Source of the DNA: Halopelagius inordinatus
GTDB lineage: Archaea; Halobacteriota; Halobacteria; Halobacteriales; Haloferacaceae
Assembly: GCF_900113245.1 (NCBI RefSeq)
Contig: NZ_FOOQ01000002.1
Coordinates: 656,881 to 720,880 of the forward strand
Direction of reading: 5' to 3'
DNA length: 64,000 bases
The notes under the pieces are model-generated. The model had not been told where the DNA came from. It did not search any database and saw only the letters and a program-made list of their open reading frames with translations. A program made the position numbers and the translations under genes. This document shows positions 43,223-52,665 of this stretch, piece after piece. The first letter of the stretch is position 1. Each line of letters begins with the position of its first letter.

Positions 43223-44308
43223 ATGGCTCAAGCGTCCGAAACGTCCGAGTTCGGGGAGTGGCCGCTGAAGCGCCTCATGACCGAAGTGGTCGGCTCCGGT
43301 ACCAAGTCCGCGGAGGACATGACGCGCGAACAGGCGCAGGATGCGATTCGCCGCATCTTCGCGGGCGAACCCGACCCGACCACCCTCGGCGCCTTCTGGC
43401 TCGCGAACCGCTGGAAACACAACAACGCCGAGGAACTCGCCGCGTACACCGACGTGATGTGCGAACACGTCGAGTACGCCGAACCCGACGCAGACCCCGT
43501 CGATTGCGGCGCGAACTACGACGGGAAGGGGAAGACGGCGATTCTCGGCGCGGCGGCGGGCATCGTCGCCGCCGCCGCGGGGACGCCCGTCGTCGTCCAC
43601 TCGGGCGACCGAGTGCCGACGCAGAAACAGGACGCCTACAAGCAGGTGTTGGACGAACTCGGCGTCCGGACGGAACTCGAACCGCGCGAGAGCGCCGACA
43701 TGGTTGACGACACCGGCTTCGGCTTCTACTACCAGCCGAACTTCAACCCGGTCGTCCACGACCTATGGGACCGCCGCGACCAGATGGGCGTCCGCACGTT
43801 CGTAAACACGGTCGAGACCATCGCGAACCCCGCCAACGCCGACGTGCACCTCGGGTCGTTCTACCACCTCGCGTTCGCGAAGAAGATGATAGACACCTTC
43901 GAGCAGTCAGAACACCACGACCTGCGGCGCGTCCTCATGTTCCAGGGGATGGAGGGCTACGACGACATCCGGCCCGGCTACACGAAGGTGGCGGAGTGGA
44001 CGCAGACCGACGAGGGAAGCGAGTTCGACGACTTCGAGATAGAGACGGCGGAGTACGGGATGGACTTCGAGTACGACGACTTGGGCGTAGACGAGAGCGA
44101 CGTGGCGGGCGACTCCGCGGAGATAACGGAGTCTGTCCTCGCGGGCGAACGCGACGACCGGTTCGCCGACGCCGTCGCACTCAACGCGGCGCTCCGAATC
44201 TACGCCCGCGAGGACGCAGACAGCATCGACGAGGGACTGAAAGCGGCCCGCGACGCGATAGAGAGCGGCGACGCCGAAGCGGTCCTCGAGGACCTGCGCG
44301 CGTTCTGA
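43223..44308 (+). CDS. TrpD2-like phosphoribosyltransferase
   Basis: A 361-residue glycosyltransferase of the anthranilate phosphoribosyltransferase fold. The glycine-rich PRPP region is DCGANYDGKGKTAILGAAAG rather than the GTGGD form of classical TrpD, so this is a YbiB/TrpD2-type homologue. In other organisms TrpD2 binds nucleic acids and its role is unclear. No tryptophan genes adjoin it. ATG 43223 begins MAQASETSEFGEWPLKRLM. Divergent from the siroheme decarboxylase. Confidence 0.8.
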   Translation: MAQASETSEFGEWPLKRLMTEVVGSGTKSAEDMTREQAQDAIRRIFAGEPDPTTLGAFWLANRWKHNNAEELAAYTDVMCEHVEYAEPDADPVDCGANYDGKGKTAILGAAAGIVAAAAGTPVVVHSGDRVPTQKQDAYKQVLDELGVRTELEPRESADMVDDTGFGFYYQPNFNPVVHDLWDRRDQMGVRTFVNTVETIANPANADVHLGSFYHLAFAKKMIDTFEQSEHHDLRRVLMFQGMEGYDDIRPGYTKVAEWTQTDEGSEFDDFEIETAEYGMDFEYDDLGVDESDVAGDSAEITESVLAGERDDRFADAVALNAALRIYAREDADSIDEGLKAARDAIESGDAEAVLEDLRAF

Positions 44309-44335
44309 GGCGGGCGTCGACCCGCCGGGCCTTCT

Positions 44336-45340
44336 TCACTCCACGCCGTCGCGTAACGGAAGCGCGACGCCGACGAGGGTCTCTCCGGCGGTGACCGTCG
44401 CCTCGCGCGCGATGGAGTAGACGAACCCCGCGCGGTCGGCGGTCACCTCCTGAAGCACCTCGTAGGTCGTCGGGTCGTAGACGCGTCCGAGGTGGTCGCC
44501 CTCGGCGACGGTTTCGCCCAGGGCGGTGTCGGGTCCGGGGTGGAACAGTCCGGAGTCGGCGGCGGTGACGCGCCCGAGGTGGTTCCGCGCCGTCGTCAGG
44601 TTCGAGGGTATCTCCGGCTCTCCAGAGAGCATGTCGAGTTCCTTCATGACGTTCTGCACGCCGCGGACGCCGGTTTCTATCGCGGGTTCGACGAGTTGCT
44701 TGTTGTGGGCCAACTCGGGCGTGAGAGAGGGGATACCCTCGCGGGTGGCCGCGACGCGGAGTTTGCCGCCGAAGTTCCGCTCCGTCCACTCCGTGTCCGC
44801 CTCGTCGCCCGCCGCTTCCGCGAGGAGCAGGTCCGACCCGAACGCCGCCGCGAGACGCCGCGATTCGTCGTCTCCCTTCAGGTAGACGGTGTGCGTGAGC
44901 ATGTCCGGACTGCCGGTGTGGAGGTCGATGATCGCGTCCGCTTCGCCCGCGTACTCCCAGAGGGCCGCCGCCATCCGTTCGTGGATCGACCCCTCGTCGT
45001 CGCCCGGCCAGACGCGGTTCATGTTCGAGTTGACGGCGTCTATCTCCTCGGACGTGGTGTAGGAGACGCGGTCGAACGTGAGAGGGTCGGCCACGGGAAC
45101 GGTCACGAGAGTTCCGGAGACGGCCTCGTGGTCGAGTCGTTCGTGGACGCGGCGGAGGACTTCCGTCCCGTTGACCTCGCGCCCGTGTTGGGCCGCCTGT
45201 ACGTACAGCGTCGGACCGCCGCCGGGCGCGGCCTGGCCCGTCGAGCCCTGTTCTGCGGCGTCGCCGTACGTGTGGACGGTGGTACGGACGGGAACGCCGG
45301 ACGGAAGGCGTGCGAGGGTGAGCGTCTCGGCCGTGTGCAT
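44336..45340 (-). CDS. succinylglutamate desuccinylase/aspartoacylase-family protein
   Basis: A 334-residue M14-related zinc hydrolase. Metal-site segments include [15 protein letters not shown] and [20 protein letters not shown], matching the His-Glu-His arrangement of AspA/AstE proteins. The C-terminal part ([20 protein letters not shown]) is the usual beta-rich domain. The enzyme removes an acyl group from an N-acyl amino acid; the exact substrate is unknown. ATG 45340 begins [13 protein letters not shown]. Confidence 0.85.
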   Translation of the reverse strand: MHTAETLTLARLPSGVPVRTTVHTYGDAAEQGSTGQAAPGGGPTLYVQAAQHGREVNGTEVLRRVHERLDHEAVSGTLVTVPVADPLTFDRVSYTTSEEIDAVNSNMNRVWPGDDEGSIHERMAAALWEYAGEADAIIDLHTGSPDMLTHTVYLKGDDESRRLAAAFGSDLLLAEAAGDEADTEWTERNFGGKLRVAATREGIPSLTPELAHNKQLVEPAIETGVRGVQNVMKELDMLSGEPEIPSNLTTARNHLGRVTAADSGLFHPGPDTALGETVAEGDHLGRVYDPTTYEVLQEVTADRAGFVYSIAREATVTAGETLVGVALPLRDGVE

Positions 45341-45427
45341 ACCCGCACCTGGGGCGGGTGCGTCTTGTATCATGTGGGGGCGACCCGCGAAGGCACGGTT
45401 TTTGTACCCGACGACCTACCATCCGCT

Positions 45428-45967
45428 ATGGTAGACGAATCCGCGATGGACGACCCCGAGAATCCGGTCGCGACGCTTCACACGAACCGAGGCGACATCG
45501 TCGTCGAACTGTTCGAGCAACGCGCCCCGCGAACCGTCGAGAACTTCGTCGGCCTCGCGACGGGCGACAAAGAGTGGAGCGACCCCGAGTCGGGCGAGAC
45601 GCGGACGGATTCGCTGTACGACGGCACGGTCTTTCACCGCATCATCGACGGCTTCATGATTCAGGGCGGCGACCCCGAGGGAACCGGTCGCGGCGGCCCG
45701 GGCTACACGTTCGACGACGAGTTCCACGACGACCTGAACCACGACAGCGCGGGGAAACTGTCGATGGCCAACCGCGGCCCCAACACGAACGGGTCGCAGT
45801 TCTTCATCACCCTTGACGCCCAACCCCACCTCGACGGCAAGCACGCCGTCTTCGGAGAGGTTCGCGAGGGGATGGACGTCGTCGAAGAGATAGGCAACCT
45901 CCCGACGGACCGAAACGACGAACCGATGAAGGACGTCGTCCTCGAATCGGTCGAAATCGACGAGTAA
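45428..45967 (+). CDS. cyclophilin-type peptidyl-prolyl isomerase
   Basis: A 179-residue PPIase. The catalytic and substrate-binding segments are seen: [30 protein letters not shown] and [17 protein letters not shown]. It speeds folding around proline bonds in the cytoplasm. A TATA-like ttttttgta sits about 28 nt before the ATG at 45428. Another ATG lies at 45446. Acidic N-terminus as usual for halophiles. Confidence 0.93.
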   Translation: MVDESAMDDPENPVATLHTNRGDIVVELFEQRAPRTVENFVGLATGDKEWSDPESGETRTDSLYDGTVFHRIIDGFMIQGGDPEGTGRGGPGYTFDDEFHDDLNHDSAGKLSMANRGPNTNGSQFFITLDAQPHLDGKHAVFGEVREGMDVVEEIGNLPTDRNDEPMKDVVLESVEIDE

Positions 45968-45981
45968 GCGCCTTTCCGGCC

Positions 45982-45992
45982 TGTTTTTCTTC
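45982..45992 (+). terminator. T-tract transcription terminator after the PPIase
   Basis: tgtttttcttc follows 14 nt after the stop codon at 45967, in otherwise GC-rich DNA. Archaeal termination at such T-runs is well known. No stem is needed and none is seen. Confidence 0.4.
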
Positions 45993-46085
45993 GAGACCGC
46001 TCGCGACCCGAGAGCCGACGGTCCGACTCTCTCGGAGCGCCGACAACCGACAGCGCAAAGTCCGGTGCCCCGCTAGGCGCACCCG

Positions 46086-46442
46086 ATGAGCGAGTCCGAG
46101 GAATCAGACGGGGGGCCGGTCCGCGCGAGCGATATCGGAAGCGACGAGGACGCGCCGCCGATAGCGGAGAAGCCGTACAAGATAATCTTCGAGGCGAACA
46201 AATGCTTCGCTGCGGGGCGGTGCGCCGAAGTCGCAGACAACTGGGAGATGGACCTCGCGACGAACCTCGCCAAGCCGAAGTCGTACTTCGTCGGCGAGGA
46301 CGAACTGGAGGAGAACATCCGGGCGGCGGAAATCTGCCCCGCGAAGAAGGGACGGGGAGTCATCCACGTCGTGGACCGCCGGACGGACGAGGAGATAGCG
46401 CCCGACCCGAACGGCGACGGAACGCTCAGCGTGGACTGGTAA
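46086..46442 (+). CDS. three-cysteine ferredoxin (3Fe-4S-like)
   Basis: A 118-residue small redox protein with only three cysteines: Cys40 and Cys46 (NKCFAAGRC) and Cys84 (AEICPAKKGRG). The spacing C-x5-C ... C-P fits the 3Fe-4S-type ferredoxins used as partners of cytochrome P450 and other oxidases, and differs from four-Cys ferredoxin. The segment around 60-80 is acidic and polar. The electron acceptor is unknown. It stands alone before the tRNA gene. Confidence 0.85.
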   Translation: MSESEESDGGPVRASDIGSDEDAPPIAEKPYKIIFEANKCFAAGRCAEVADNWEMDLATNLAKPKSYFVGEDELEENIRAAEICPAKKGRGVIHVVDRRTDEEIAPDPNGDGTLSVDW

Positions 46443-46515
46443 TCGGTCCGCGGCGCGGCGTCTCCGAAGAGAGAAACGAAACCATCTTTGGGGCGTCTCC
46501 GAAAGAGGATGACGC

Positions 46516-46600
46516 GCGGGGGTGGCTGAGCCAGGCCAAAAGCGGCGGACTTAAGATCCGCTCCCGTAGGGGTTCGCGAGTTCGAATCTCGTCCCCCGCA
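46516..46600 (+). tRNA. tRNA-Leu (anticodon UAA)
   Basis: A class II tRNA of 85 nt. The acceptor 7-bp stem is gcggggg (46516-46522) with cccccgc (46593-46599) and discriminator A at 46600. Anticodon stem gcgga (46545-46549)/tccgc (46557-46561) encloses the loop cttaaga with anticodon TAA at 46552-46554. The long variable arm and the T-arm (gcgag-ttcgaat-ctcgt) are intact. No intron and no encoded CCA. Confidence 0.97.
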
Positions 46601-46764
46601 TTCTCCGAGCCGTGAGTTCTCTGCGGAGTTCCGCGACCGACGTCACCGAACCGGGGGAGAATCGGTCGGCGACGGAGGCGGCGTTCGCAACGACTGAGAA
46701 ACACGCACGGAGCCTGAACCGGCCCTAACTTATTCGTGGCTGCCTAATTAGATGTAATTACGCA

Positions 46765-46950
46765 ATGAGCCAACGACCGCCCGCGGGGCCGACCCGATAC
46801 GACTACCAACTCGGCGCGATGGGGATGAGTCTCGCAAGCGGCGGCGTGGTCGGTCTCCTCTCTTCGATTCCGCTGTACGTCGCCGGGAGTCTCGGCGCGT
46901 TGGTGGCGGCGGTCGTCGTCGTCGTCGGGACGGCCACCGAACTCGCCTGA
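46765..46950 (+). CDS. small membrane protein (61 aa)
   Basis: Starts MSQRPPAGPTRYDYQLGAMG and then has two hydrophobic stretches (MSLASGGVVGLLSSIPLYVA and GSLGALVAAVVVVVGTATEL). Likely a two-helix membrane protein. No family recognised. Confidence 0.5.
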   Translation: MSQRPPAGPTRYDYQLGAMGMSLASGGVVGLLSSIPLYVAGSLGALVAAVVVVVGTATELA

Positions 46951-47020
46951 GAGCCGCCCCGATTATCGCCGTTGATTCCCGCCGGGATACCACTAAATAT
47001 CGAACGGTCGACCGCTCTCC

Positions 47021-49291
47021 ATGAGAGAGTTTGACGTTCTTCCGCGTTTCGTCCGGAAGAGTCAGTTCAGGAAGTACGCTCTCGTTCTCCTGTTGCTCGT
47101 CGGTCTGATGGTGGGCTACGGGTTCTACACCCAAGAGCGAGTGGGCGAGGAGTTGACCCGAAACCAGCACGGCCAACTGCAGATGACGGCGGAAGTGGAG
47201 GCGAAGGAACTCGGCCGGTGGATAGACGCAAACGAGAACCGAGCGCGGATGCTTTCGGAACACCGAGGGCTCCAGACCGACGACCCGGACGAAGCCGACA
47301 GGGCGCTTTTGGCGGAACTCGGACAACTCCCGAGCGACGTCTACGCCATCCACTACGTCGACATAGGGGACGGGAGCGTCGTCCGCAGTACCGCGAGTCA
47401 GATGGAGACCAAGACGCTCTCGGACGCGGACGTCGAGTGGGTCGGCGGCGACCGGTCGATGTCGCAGTCGACGGACGTGGCGATGACCGAAGTGTACCGC
47501 AACGGCGGACTCGAACTCGTCGGCTTTCTCAGCCCCGTTCCGGGCACCGACAGGGGCGTGATGGTAGTCCTCGACGCGACGCAACACGCGAAAGCCTTTC
47601 GCGAACCGGTCGAGGGGACGCGCACGCAGGTCGTCCGAACCGACGGGACGGTGTTGCTCGACCGGTACGGCAAGAACGTCCTCACGCAGTACCGCGAGAG
47701 CGAGACGTCGCCCGGACTGGACGCCGCAAACGAGGATAGCAGTCTCGACGGTGGCGGCGTCGTGGAACGGTCGTCCGACGACAGGGTCGTCGCGTACGCA
47801 CCCGTCGGCGGAACCGACTGGGTGGTTCTCGTGCAAGCGCCCCGAGAGAACGTCTTCGCCATCCTGACGGAGGTACAGACCAACCTCGTCGGCCTCATCG
47901 GTGCGGCCGTCTTCGGGTTCGTCGTCGTGGGACTCACGCTCGGCCGAAGCACGGTGGTGTCGCTTCGACGCCTCCGGACGCGGGCGGACCGACTCTCCGA
48001 GGGGGATTTAGACGTCGACCTGACGACCCGGAAGGTAGACGAGTTCGGGTCGCTCTACGCGGCGTTCGACGAGATGCGCGAGTCGCTTCGCGAACGGATT
48101 CGCGACTCCGAGGAGACGGCGTCGGCACTCGAACGGGCGGCCACGGAGTACGGCGAGACGATGGACGCCGCCGCCGAGGGCGACCTGACCGTCCGCATGG
48201 ACGCCGACGCGGCGGGCGACGCCGAGGCGATGGCGACTGTCGGCCGCCGGTTCAACGCGATGATGGACGAACTGGAGGCGACGATGGCGGAGGTGGCGAA
48301 CTTCGCGGACCGGGCGGCCGCCGCGAGTGCGCGCGTCGACGCCGGGGCGCGAGAGGTGACGACGGCGAGCGAACAGGTGAGTCGGTCCACGCAGGAGATT
48401 TCTGACGGGTCCGCTGACCAACTCGACGCGCTACGGACCGTCTCCGACGAGATGAGCGAACTGTCGGCGACCGTCGAGGAGATAGCCGCCTCCACCGACG
48501 AACTCTCCGAACTCTCAGAACGGGCGGCGACCCGCGGCGACGACGGGCGAGAGGCCGCGATGGCGGCGCTCTCGGAGATGGAAGCCATCGAATCTCGCGT
48601 CGAGACGGCGACCGAACGGGTCCGGCGTCTCGACGACGAAGTCGCGGACATCGAAACCGTGGTCGGCCTCATCGACGGCATCGCAGAGCAGACGAACATC
48701 CTCGCGTTGAACGCGCAGATAGAGGCGGCGCGGGCGGGCGAGGCGGGCGAGGGGTTCGCCGTCGTCGCAGAGAGCGTCAAAGACCTCGCAGCGGAGACGG
48801 CGGCGGCGACGGACGACATCGCGTCGTCTATCGATACCGTCCGCGACGCGACGGAGGACACCGTCTCCGAGATGGACGCGATGAGCGAGAGAGTCGACGA
48901 CGGCGCGAGTACGATAGCGGAGGGAGCCGAAGCCATCCGCGAGACGGTCGATACCGTCGAGGACGTGGACGTGGGCGTCCAGTCTATCGACGACGCGACG
49001 GATTCGCAGGCCTCCTCGACGCAGGACGCCGCCGTGCAGACGGACGACGCGGCCGGAATCGCCGAACAGACGCACGCGGAAGCCGAACGCGTCGCCGCCG
49101 CCGCCCGACAGCAGACGGCGTCGATGGACACCGTCGCAGACGAGATAGACACCCTCTCGGAACGGACGCACGAACTCGTCACGTTGGTCGAGGGGTTCGA
49201 CGTCGACTGCGACGGGGACGGCGGGGCCGCGACGGGCGAGACGGATTCGGAGGTGACGGCGGACGCAACGACGGCACTGGGCGACGACTGA
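47021..49291 (+). CDS. methyl-accepting transducer (Htr) with dCache, HAMP and signalling domains
   Basis: A 756-residue membrane receptor for taxis. First helix near 20-36 ([20 protein letters not shown]), then an extracellular sensor (about 40-285) of the dCache type, second helix near 290-310. HAMP-like linker [20 protein letters not shown] follows, with a further HAMP-like segment, and the cytoplasmic tip is [19 protein letters not shown]. Glu/Gln-rich methylation heptads flank the tip. It would signal through CheA/CheW to the archaellum, and the ligand is unknown. No che genes are adjacent, as often for scattered haloarchaeal transducers. ATG 47021. Confidence 0.93.
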   Translation: MREFDVLPRFVRKSQFRKYALVLLLLVGLMVGYGFYTQERVGEELTRNQHGQLQMTAEVEAKELGRWIDANENRARMLSEHRGLQTDDPDEADRALLAELGQLPSDVYAIHYVDIGDGSVVRSTASQMETKTLSDADVEWVGGDRSMSQSTDVAMTEVYRNGGLELVGFLSPVPGTDRGVMVVLDATQHAKAFREPVEGTRTQVVRTDGTVLLDRYGKNVLTQYRESETSPGLDAANEDSSLDGGGVVERSSDDRVVAYAPVGGTDWVVLVQAPRENVFAILTEVQTNLVGLIGAAVFGFVVVGLTLGRSTVVSLRRLRTRADRLSEGDLDVDLTTRKVDEFGSLYAAFDEMRESLRERIRDSEETASALERAATEYGETMDAAAEGDLTVRMDADAAGDAEAMATVGRRFNAMMDELEATMAEVANFADRAAAASARVDAGAREVTTASEQVSRSTQEISDGSADQLDALRTVSDEMSELSATVEEIAASTDELSELSERAATRGDDGREAAMAALSEMEAIESRVETATERVRRLDDEVADIETVVGLIDGIAEQTNILALNAQIEAARAGEAGEGFAVVAESVKDLAAETAAATDDIASSIDTVRDATEDTVSEMDAMSERVDDGASTIAEGAEAIRETVDTVEDVDVGVQSIDDATDSQASSTQDAAVQTDDAAGIAEQTHAEAERVAAAARQQTASMDTVADEIDTLSERTHELVTLVEGFDVDCDGDGGAATGETDSEVTADATTALGDD

Positions 49292-49451
49292 CGACTCTCT
49301 GCGATTCTTTCGTTTGTACCGGTTCCTTCGTGCGAACTGCAGGGAGAAGCCGTCGGACGCGGGCCGAGTCGGTTCGAGTCCGCATAGAAGACGTCTCTCG
49401 GGGACGAGACGGTATCGTCGGCCGACGGAGTCGGAACTCGGCGCGTAGTAA

Positions 49452-49550
49452 GTGGGAAAAGGTAGCGGCCGGCCGGGAACAGCCCGGCGAGCCGCTGCCG
49501 CCCTGAATTGGTCCCCGCTGACGCTTCGGCCCTCCAAAGCGAAGCGTCAC
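49452..49550 (-). ncRNA. candidate structured RNA with two strong hairpins
   Basis: Minus-strand reading gives two stable stems. Stem A is 10 bp perfect (tgacgcttcg 49519-49528 with cgaagcgtca 49540-49549) and an 11-nt loop. Stem B pairs agcggc (49464-49469) with gccgct (49491-49496), and inside gccggg (49472-49477) with cccggc (49483-49488) around a 5-nt loop. A TATA-like cttttaag (49573-49580, minus strand) lies about 25 nt upstream of 49550 and a T-run (rev. of aaaa, 49457-49460) marks the end. No ORF reads through. This looks like an own transcription unit. Family not recognised; it does not match RNase P or SRP RNA. Confidence 0.55.
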
Positions 49551-49704
49551 TTTCTGGGTTGGCTGGGAGCGACTTAAAAGTGCCGCACTAGCCTCGAAAG
49601 AGCCCCGATATCCGATTCGTCCGAGGAGCATCCACGCCGGAAGACCGCGGGCGGCGCGGTTCGGACACGAGGGGCTTTTGCCCCGTCGAACCCTTCTATC
49701 GACC

Positions 49705-50208
49705 ATGAGCGACGTATCCGGACGCGTTCGGCGAGCTTTCGGCGACCACAACTCCTTCGAGAACAGAGACGGCGGGACGTTCGAATCGACGGCGACGGCG
49801 TTCGACGGCCGCGTCGGCGTCAAAGAGGACGGCGCGGAGGTGACGTTCGACGTGACGGTTCGCGTGCCGATGCTGGACGCCGTCGTCGAAGGCGACGTGG
49901 CCGACGTGGTCGAAGACGGGTGGTACGAGACGTTCGCACTCCGCACGGAGGACATCGGCGGCGTGACGAAAGCCGACCGCGACCTGACGGTGGACGTGCG
50001 AAGAGAGGGCGAGGAGGCGGTGGTCGAAACCTCGTTCAGCGACGTGAACGAACGCCGCGGCGTCGACGACGCCGGCGCGGTCATCGACTACGTCGAGGGG
50101 ACGTACGTACAGGGCGTCATCCCGGGGTACGAGTACACCGACCCGGTGGCGAGTCTCATCAGTCGGGCGAGCGAAGCGGCGGGCAGCGATAGCGGAACGC
50201 CTCTTTAA
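49705..50208 (+). CDS. DUF5813-like conserved haloarchaeal protein (167 aa)
   Basis: Reads MSDVSGRVRRAFGDHNSFEN, FDGRVGVKEDGAEVTFDVTV and WYETFALRTEDIGGVTKADR, a beta-rich layout. I recall this as the DUF5813 family found across haloarchaea, with unknown function. ATG 49705 matches the family start; upstream MPRRTLLST is unlikely to be used. Divergent from the candidate RNA. Confidence 0.65.
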   Translation: MSDVSGRVRRAFGDHNSFENRDGGTFESTATAFDGRVGVKEDGAEVTFDVTVRVPMLDAVVEGDVADVVEDGWYETFALRTEDIGGVTKADRDLTVDVRREGEEAVVETSFSDVNERRGVDDAGAVIDYVEGTYVQGVIPGYEYTDPVASLISRASEAAGSDSGTPL

Positions 50209-50260
50209 ACCGCGCAGAAACCCTGCAACCGAGAGAAACCGAGTCGAGGCGGCGCGCGGG

Positions 50261-50491
50261 TCAGTCCATCGCCATGTACGTCCGGGTGTCTTCGATGCCG
50301 TCGATTTCGTGGATGCCCGCCGCGATGGTTTTCACCTCCGCGGGGGAGCCCACCTCGGCTTTGACGACGAAATCGACGTCTCCGGCGACGATGCTGACGC
50401 TCTGTACGCCGTCGTCGAGCGACAACATCGCCTCTTTCAGGCGGTCGACCTCCCCGGTGGAGGCTTTCACCATCACGTACGAGGTGACCAT
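50261..50491 (-). CDS. stand-alone AsnC/Lrp ligand-binding (RAM) protein
   Basis: A 76-residue RAM domain without a helix-turn-helix: VTSYVMVKASTGEVDRLKEA and VQSVSIVAGDVDFVVKAEVG, ending GIEDTRTYMAM. RAM domains bind amino acids or other effectors and form oligomers. The ATG at 50491 leaves a 1-nt gap after the trkA stop, so the two are one operon. Another ATG at 50500 would overlap trkA. Confidence 0.85.
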   Translation of the reverse strand: MVTSYVMVKASTGEVDRLKEAMLSLDDGVQSVSIVAGDVDFVVKAEVGSPAEVKTIAAGIHEIDGIEDTRTYMAMD

Positions 50492-50492
50492 C

Positions 50493-51176
50493 TCAGGCAC
50501 CCCCCGTCGCCGCCGACAGTTCCTCGCCGACGACGAGTTGCCGAACCTCGTCCAACACCGAGAAGTCAGCGAGAATCGCCACTCTATCGCCCGATTCGAG
50601 CGAGTGGTCCGGCATCGGCAGTCCCATCGGTTCGTCCGCCTTCCCGAACGCGAGGATGCGCGAGTTCGCCGGGAGAGCCACCTCGTCGATGGTGTAGCCG
50701 TGCATCGGCGACTTCTCCGAGACGGTCATGAGGACGACTTGGAGATGCTGTGCGATGTCGGCGATAGCGCGGATCGACCCCCCGAGAAGGGCGTTTTTCG
50801 CGCCGATGGCACCGAGGCGTTCGGGGTAGACGACCTCGTCAACCTCGTTTGCGTACTGTTGGTACACCTCCTCTCGGTAGTCTTCGTCCACGCGGAGGAC
50901 CGTCCGGAGTCCGTAGTGTTTTCCGATGGAACAGGCGGCGAAGTTCACGTTCAGATCGCTCGTGAGGCCGCCGAGAGCGTCGGCGTCTTCGATGCCCGCC
51001 TCTTCGAGAATCTCCTCGTGAGAGCCGTCGCCCTCCACCACCTCGAACCCCGCGTCTCTGGCCCTGTCGATTCGGTCCCGGTCTAACTCGACGAGGGTCA
51101 CCTCGTGTCCCTCCTCTTTGAGCACCCGGGCCGTTCGGAGACCGACACGTCCGGCACCAATGATAACGAACCGCAT
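50493..51176 (-). CDS. trkA: TrkA-type K+ uptake regulator (RCK_N + RCK_C)
   Basis: A 227-residue cytoplasmic regulator of K+ channels or transporters. The Rossmann RCK_N domain starts MRFVIIGAGRVGLRTARVLK and has ELDRDRIDRARDAGFEVVEG, the NAD/ATP-binding acid at the second strand. The C-terminal RCK_C domain is at about 140-220 (GYTIDEVALPANSRILAFGK). No channel gene is adjacent. It is flanked on both sides by RAM-only proteins, and the left one is co-transcribed with it. Confidence 0.9.
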   Translation of the reverse strand: MRFVIIGAGRVGLRTARVLKEEGHEVTLVELDRDRIDRARDAGFEVVEGDGSHEEILEEAGIEDADALGGLTSDLNVNFAACSIGKHYGLRTVLRVDEDYREEVYQQYANEVDEVVYPERLGAIGAKNALLGGSIRAIADIAQHLQVVLMTVSEKSPMHGYTIDEVALPANSRILAFGKADEPMGLPMPDHSLESGDRVAILADFSVLDEVRQLVVGEELSAATGGA

Positions 51177-51261
51177 GGAACAGCGTACGCCGCGTGAGAT
51201 GAATAACCTTGCCCCGGTCGTCGGCGCAAACGCTTTGGGTCGATGCGTGCATACGAATACC

Positions 51262-51495
51262 ATGGTTCACGCCTTCATCATGGTGAAGACCGCCGCGGGC
51301 GAGTCGGAACGACTGCTCGACCCCATCCGAAAACTCTCCCGAGTCACGGAGGGGCACGTCGTCGCGGGCGACTACGACATCATCGCCGAAGTGGAGTCCG
51401 AGGAGGTGTACGAGGTTCTGAAGACGGCGTCAAGCGGGATACAGGGGCTTGAGGGTGTGACTGACACGAAGACGTACATCTCGATGGAAGAGTAA
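51262..51495 (+). CDS. stand-alone AsnC/Lrp ligand-binding (RAM) protein
   Basis: A 77-residue RAM domain: VHAFIMVKTAAGESERLLDP and VTEGHVVAGDYDIIAEVESE, ending VTDTKTYISMEE. It is a clear paralogue of the protein at 50261-50491. Divergent from trkA with an 85-nt gap. No DNA-binding domain. Confidence 0.85.
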   Translation: MVHAFIMVKTAAGESERLLDPIRKLSRVTEGHVVAGDYDIIAEVESEEVYEVLKTASSGIQGLEGVTDTKTYISMEE

Positions 51496-51513
51496 GCGGG
51501 GCGTTCTCGCGCG

Positions 51514-52560
51514 TCAGCGGTCGAGTTCGTTCGGGTCGTGCCGTGAGAGGTAGTCGTGCATCGCCGCCCGTTGTCGCTCGATATCGGGCGAGAGCGACTC
51601 GTAGGCGTGGTCGAACACGTCGTCGGGGTCCGCGGGCGGGACGGATTCGGCCTCCTCGACGGCCGCCTTCAGTTCCGCCTCCGTCTCCTCGCGGACCGCC
51701 TCGACGAACTCGTCGTCTATCGCTCCCTCCTCGCGCAGGAACTCCTCGTACCGTTCGAGCGGGTCGCGCGTCCGCCACTCCGGTAAGTCGGGGTCGTCGT
51801 CGCGGTAGACGCTCGGGTCGTCCGCCGTCGTGTGCGGCCCCCGCCGGTAGGTCAGACTCTCCACGAGGACGGGGTCGCCGTCCCGCGCCGACGCCAACGC
51901 CTCCGTCACCGTCTCGCGGACGGCGAGAGGGTCGTTCCCGTCCACCTGCACCCCCTCGAAGCCGTACGCCTCGGCTTTGACCGCGATGGAGTCGCTCGCG
52001 GTCTGTCGCTCCCGGGGCATCGAGATGGCCCAGTCGTTGTTCTCACAGAAGAAGACGACCGGCGCGTCGAAGACGCCCGCGAAGTTCAGCCCCTCGTGGA
52101 AGTCGCCTTCGCTCGTCGCGCCGTCGCCGAAGCAGACGAGAATCGCGTGGTCCTCCTCGCGGTAGTTCGCCGCCATCCCCGCGCCCGTCGCGAGCGGTAT
52201 CTGCGTGGCGATGGGCACCGCCTGCGGGAAGACCGGGATATCGTGATCCGAGCGGTACTCCGCGTGGCCCCGACGGAAGAGCAGGATGTCGCTCATCGGA
52301 ACGCCGCGGGCCAGTTGGAGGGCGTTCGAGCGGTAGGTGGGAAACAGCCAGTCGTCCTCTCGAAGCGCGTGTCCCGCGCCGACCTGCGACGCCTCCTGCC
52401 CGCGGAACGGCGGATACCCGCTCATCCATCCGCGTCGCTGGAGGGCGAGAGCGCGGTCGTCGAACCGTCGCGTTCGGACCATATCGCGGAAGGCGGCGCG
52501 AGCGTCGGTGTCGGTGAGCCACGTCTCTTCGAGCGACCGTTCACCGAGGAGTCGGTGCAT
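51514..52560 (-). CDS. 2-oxo acid dehydrogenase E1 alpha subunit (orphan)
   Basis: A thiamine-diphosphate enzyme subunit of 348 residues. The ThDP-Mg motif GDGATSEGDFHEGLNFAG ends with ENN, and the phosphorylation-loop region YRRGPHTTADDPSVYRDDD is present. It begins MHRLLGERSLEETWL; a TATA-like ctttatg lies about 29 nt upstream, so ATG 52560 is favoured over an ATG at 52587. E1 alpha needs an E1 beta partner, which is absent nearby, so the beta, E2 and E3 subunits must be elsewhere if it is active. Substrate (pyruvate or branched 2-oxo acid) unresolved. Confidence 0.88.
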   Translation of the reverse strand: MHRLLGERSLEETWLTDTDARAAFRDMVRTRRFDDRALALQRRGWMSGYPPFRGQEASQVGAGHALREDDWLFPTYRSNALQLARGVPMSDILLFRRGHAEYRSDHDIPVFPQAVPIATQIPLATGAGMAANYREEDHAILVCFGDGATSEGDFHEGLNFAGVFDAPVVFFCENNDWAISMPRERQTASDSIAVKAEAYGFEGVQVDGNDPLAVRETVTEALASARDGDPVLVESLTYRRGPHTTADDPSVYRDDDPDLPEWRTRDPLERYEEFLREEGAIDDEFVEAVREETEAELKAAVEEAESVPPADPDDVFDHAYESLSPDIERQRAAMHDYLSRHDPNELDR

Positions 52561-52665
52561 GATCGAGTTCTCGCCGCGACCCGTCATAAAGTTCCGCGGT
52601 CCGGCGGCGAGCGACTTCGTCGCGAAACCCGGGAGTGTAAAGTTCGGTGGCGACGTACACCGAGT

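Noticed and set aside
49440-49570. RNase P RNA, SRP RNA or tRNA in the structured region
   Set aside because: None of the conserved RNase P or SRP core sequences and no T-arm is present; kept only as an unclassified candidate RNA.
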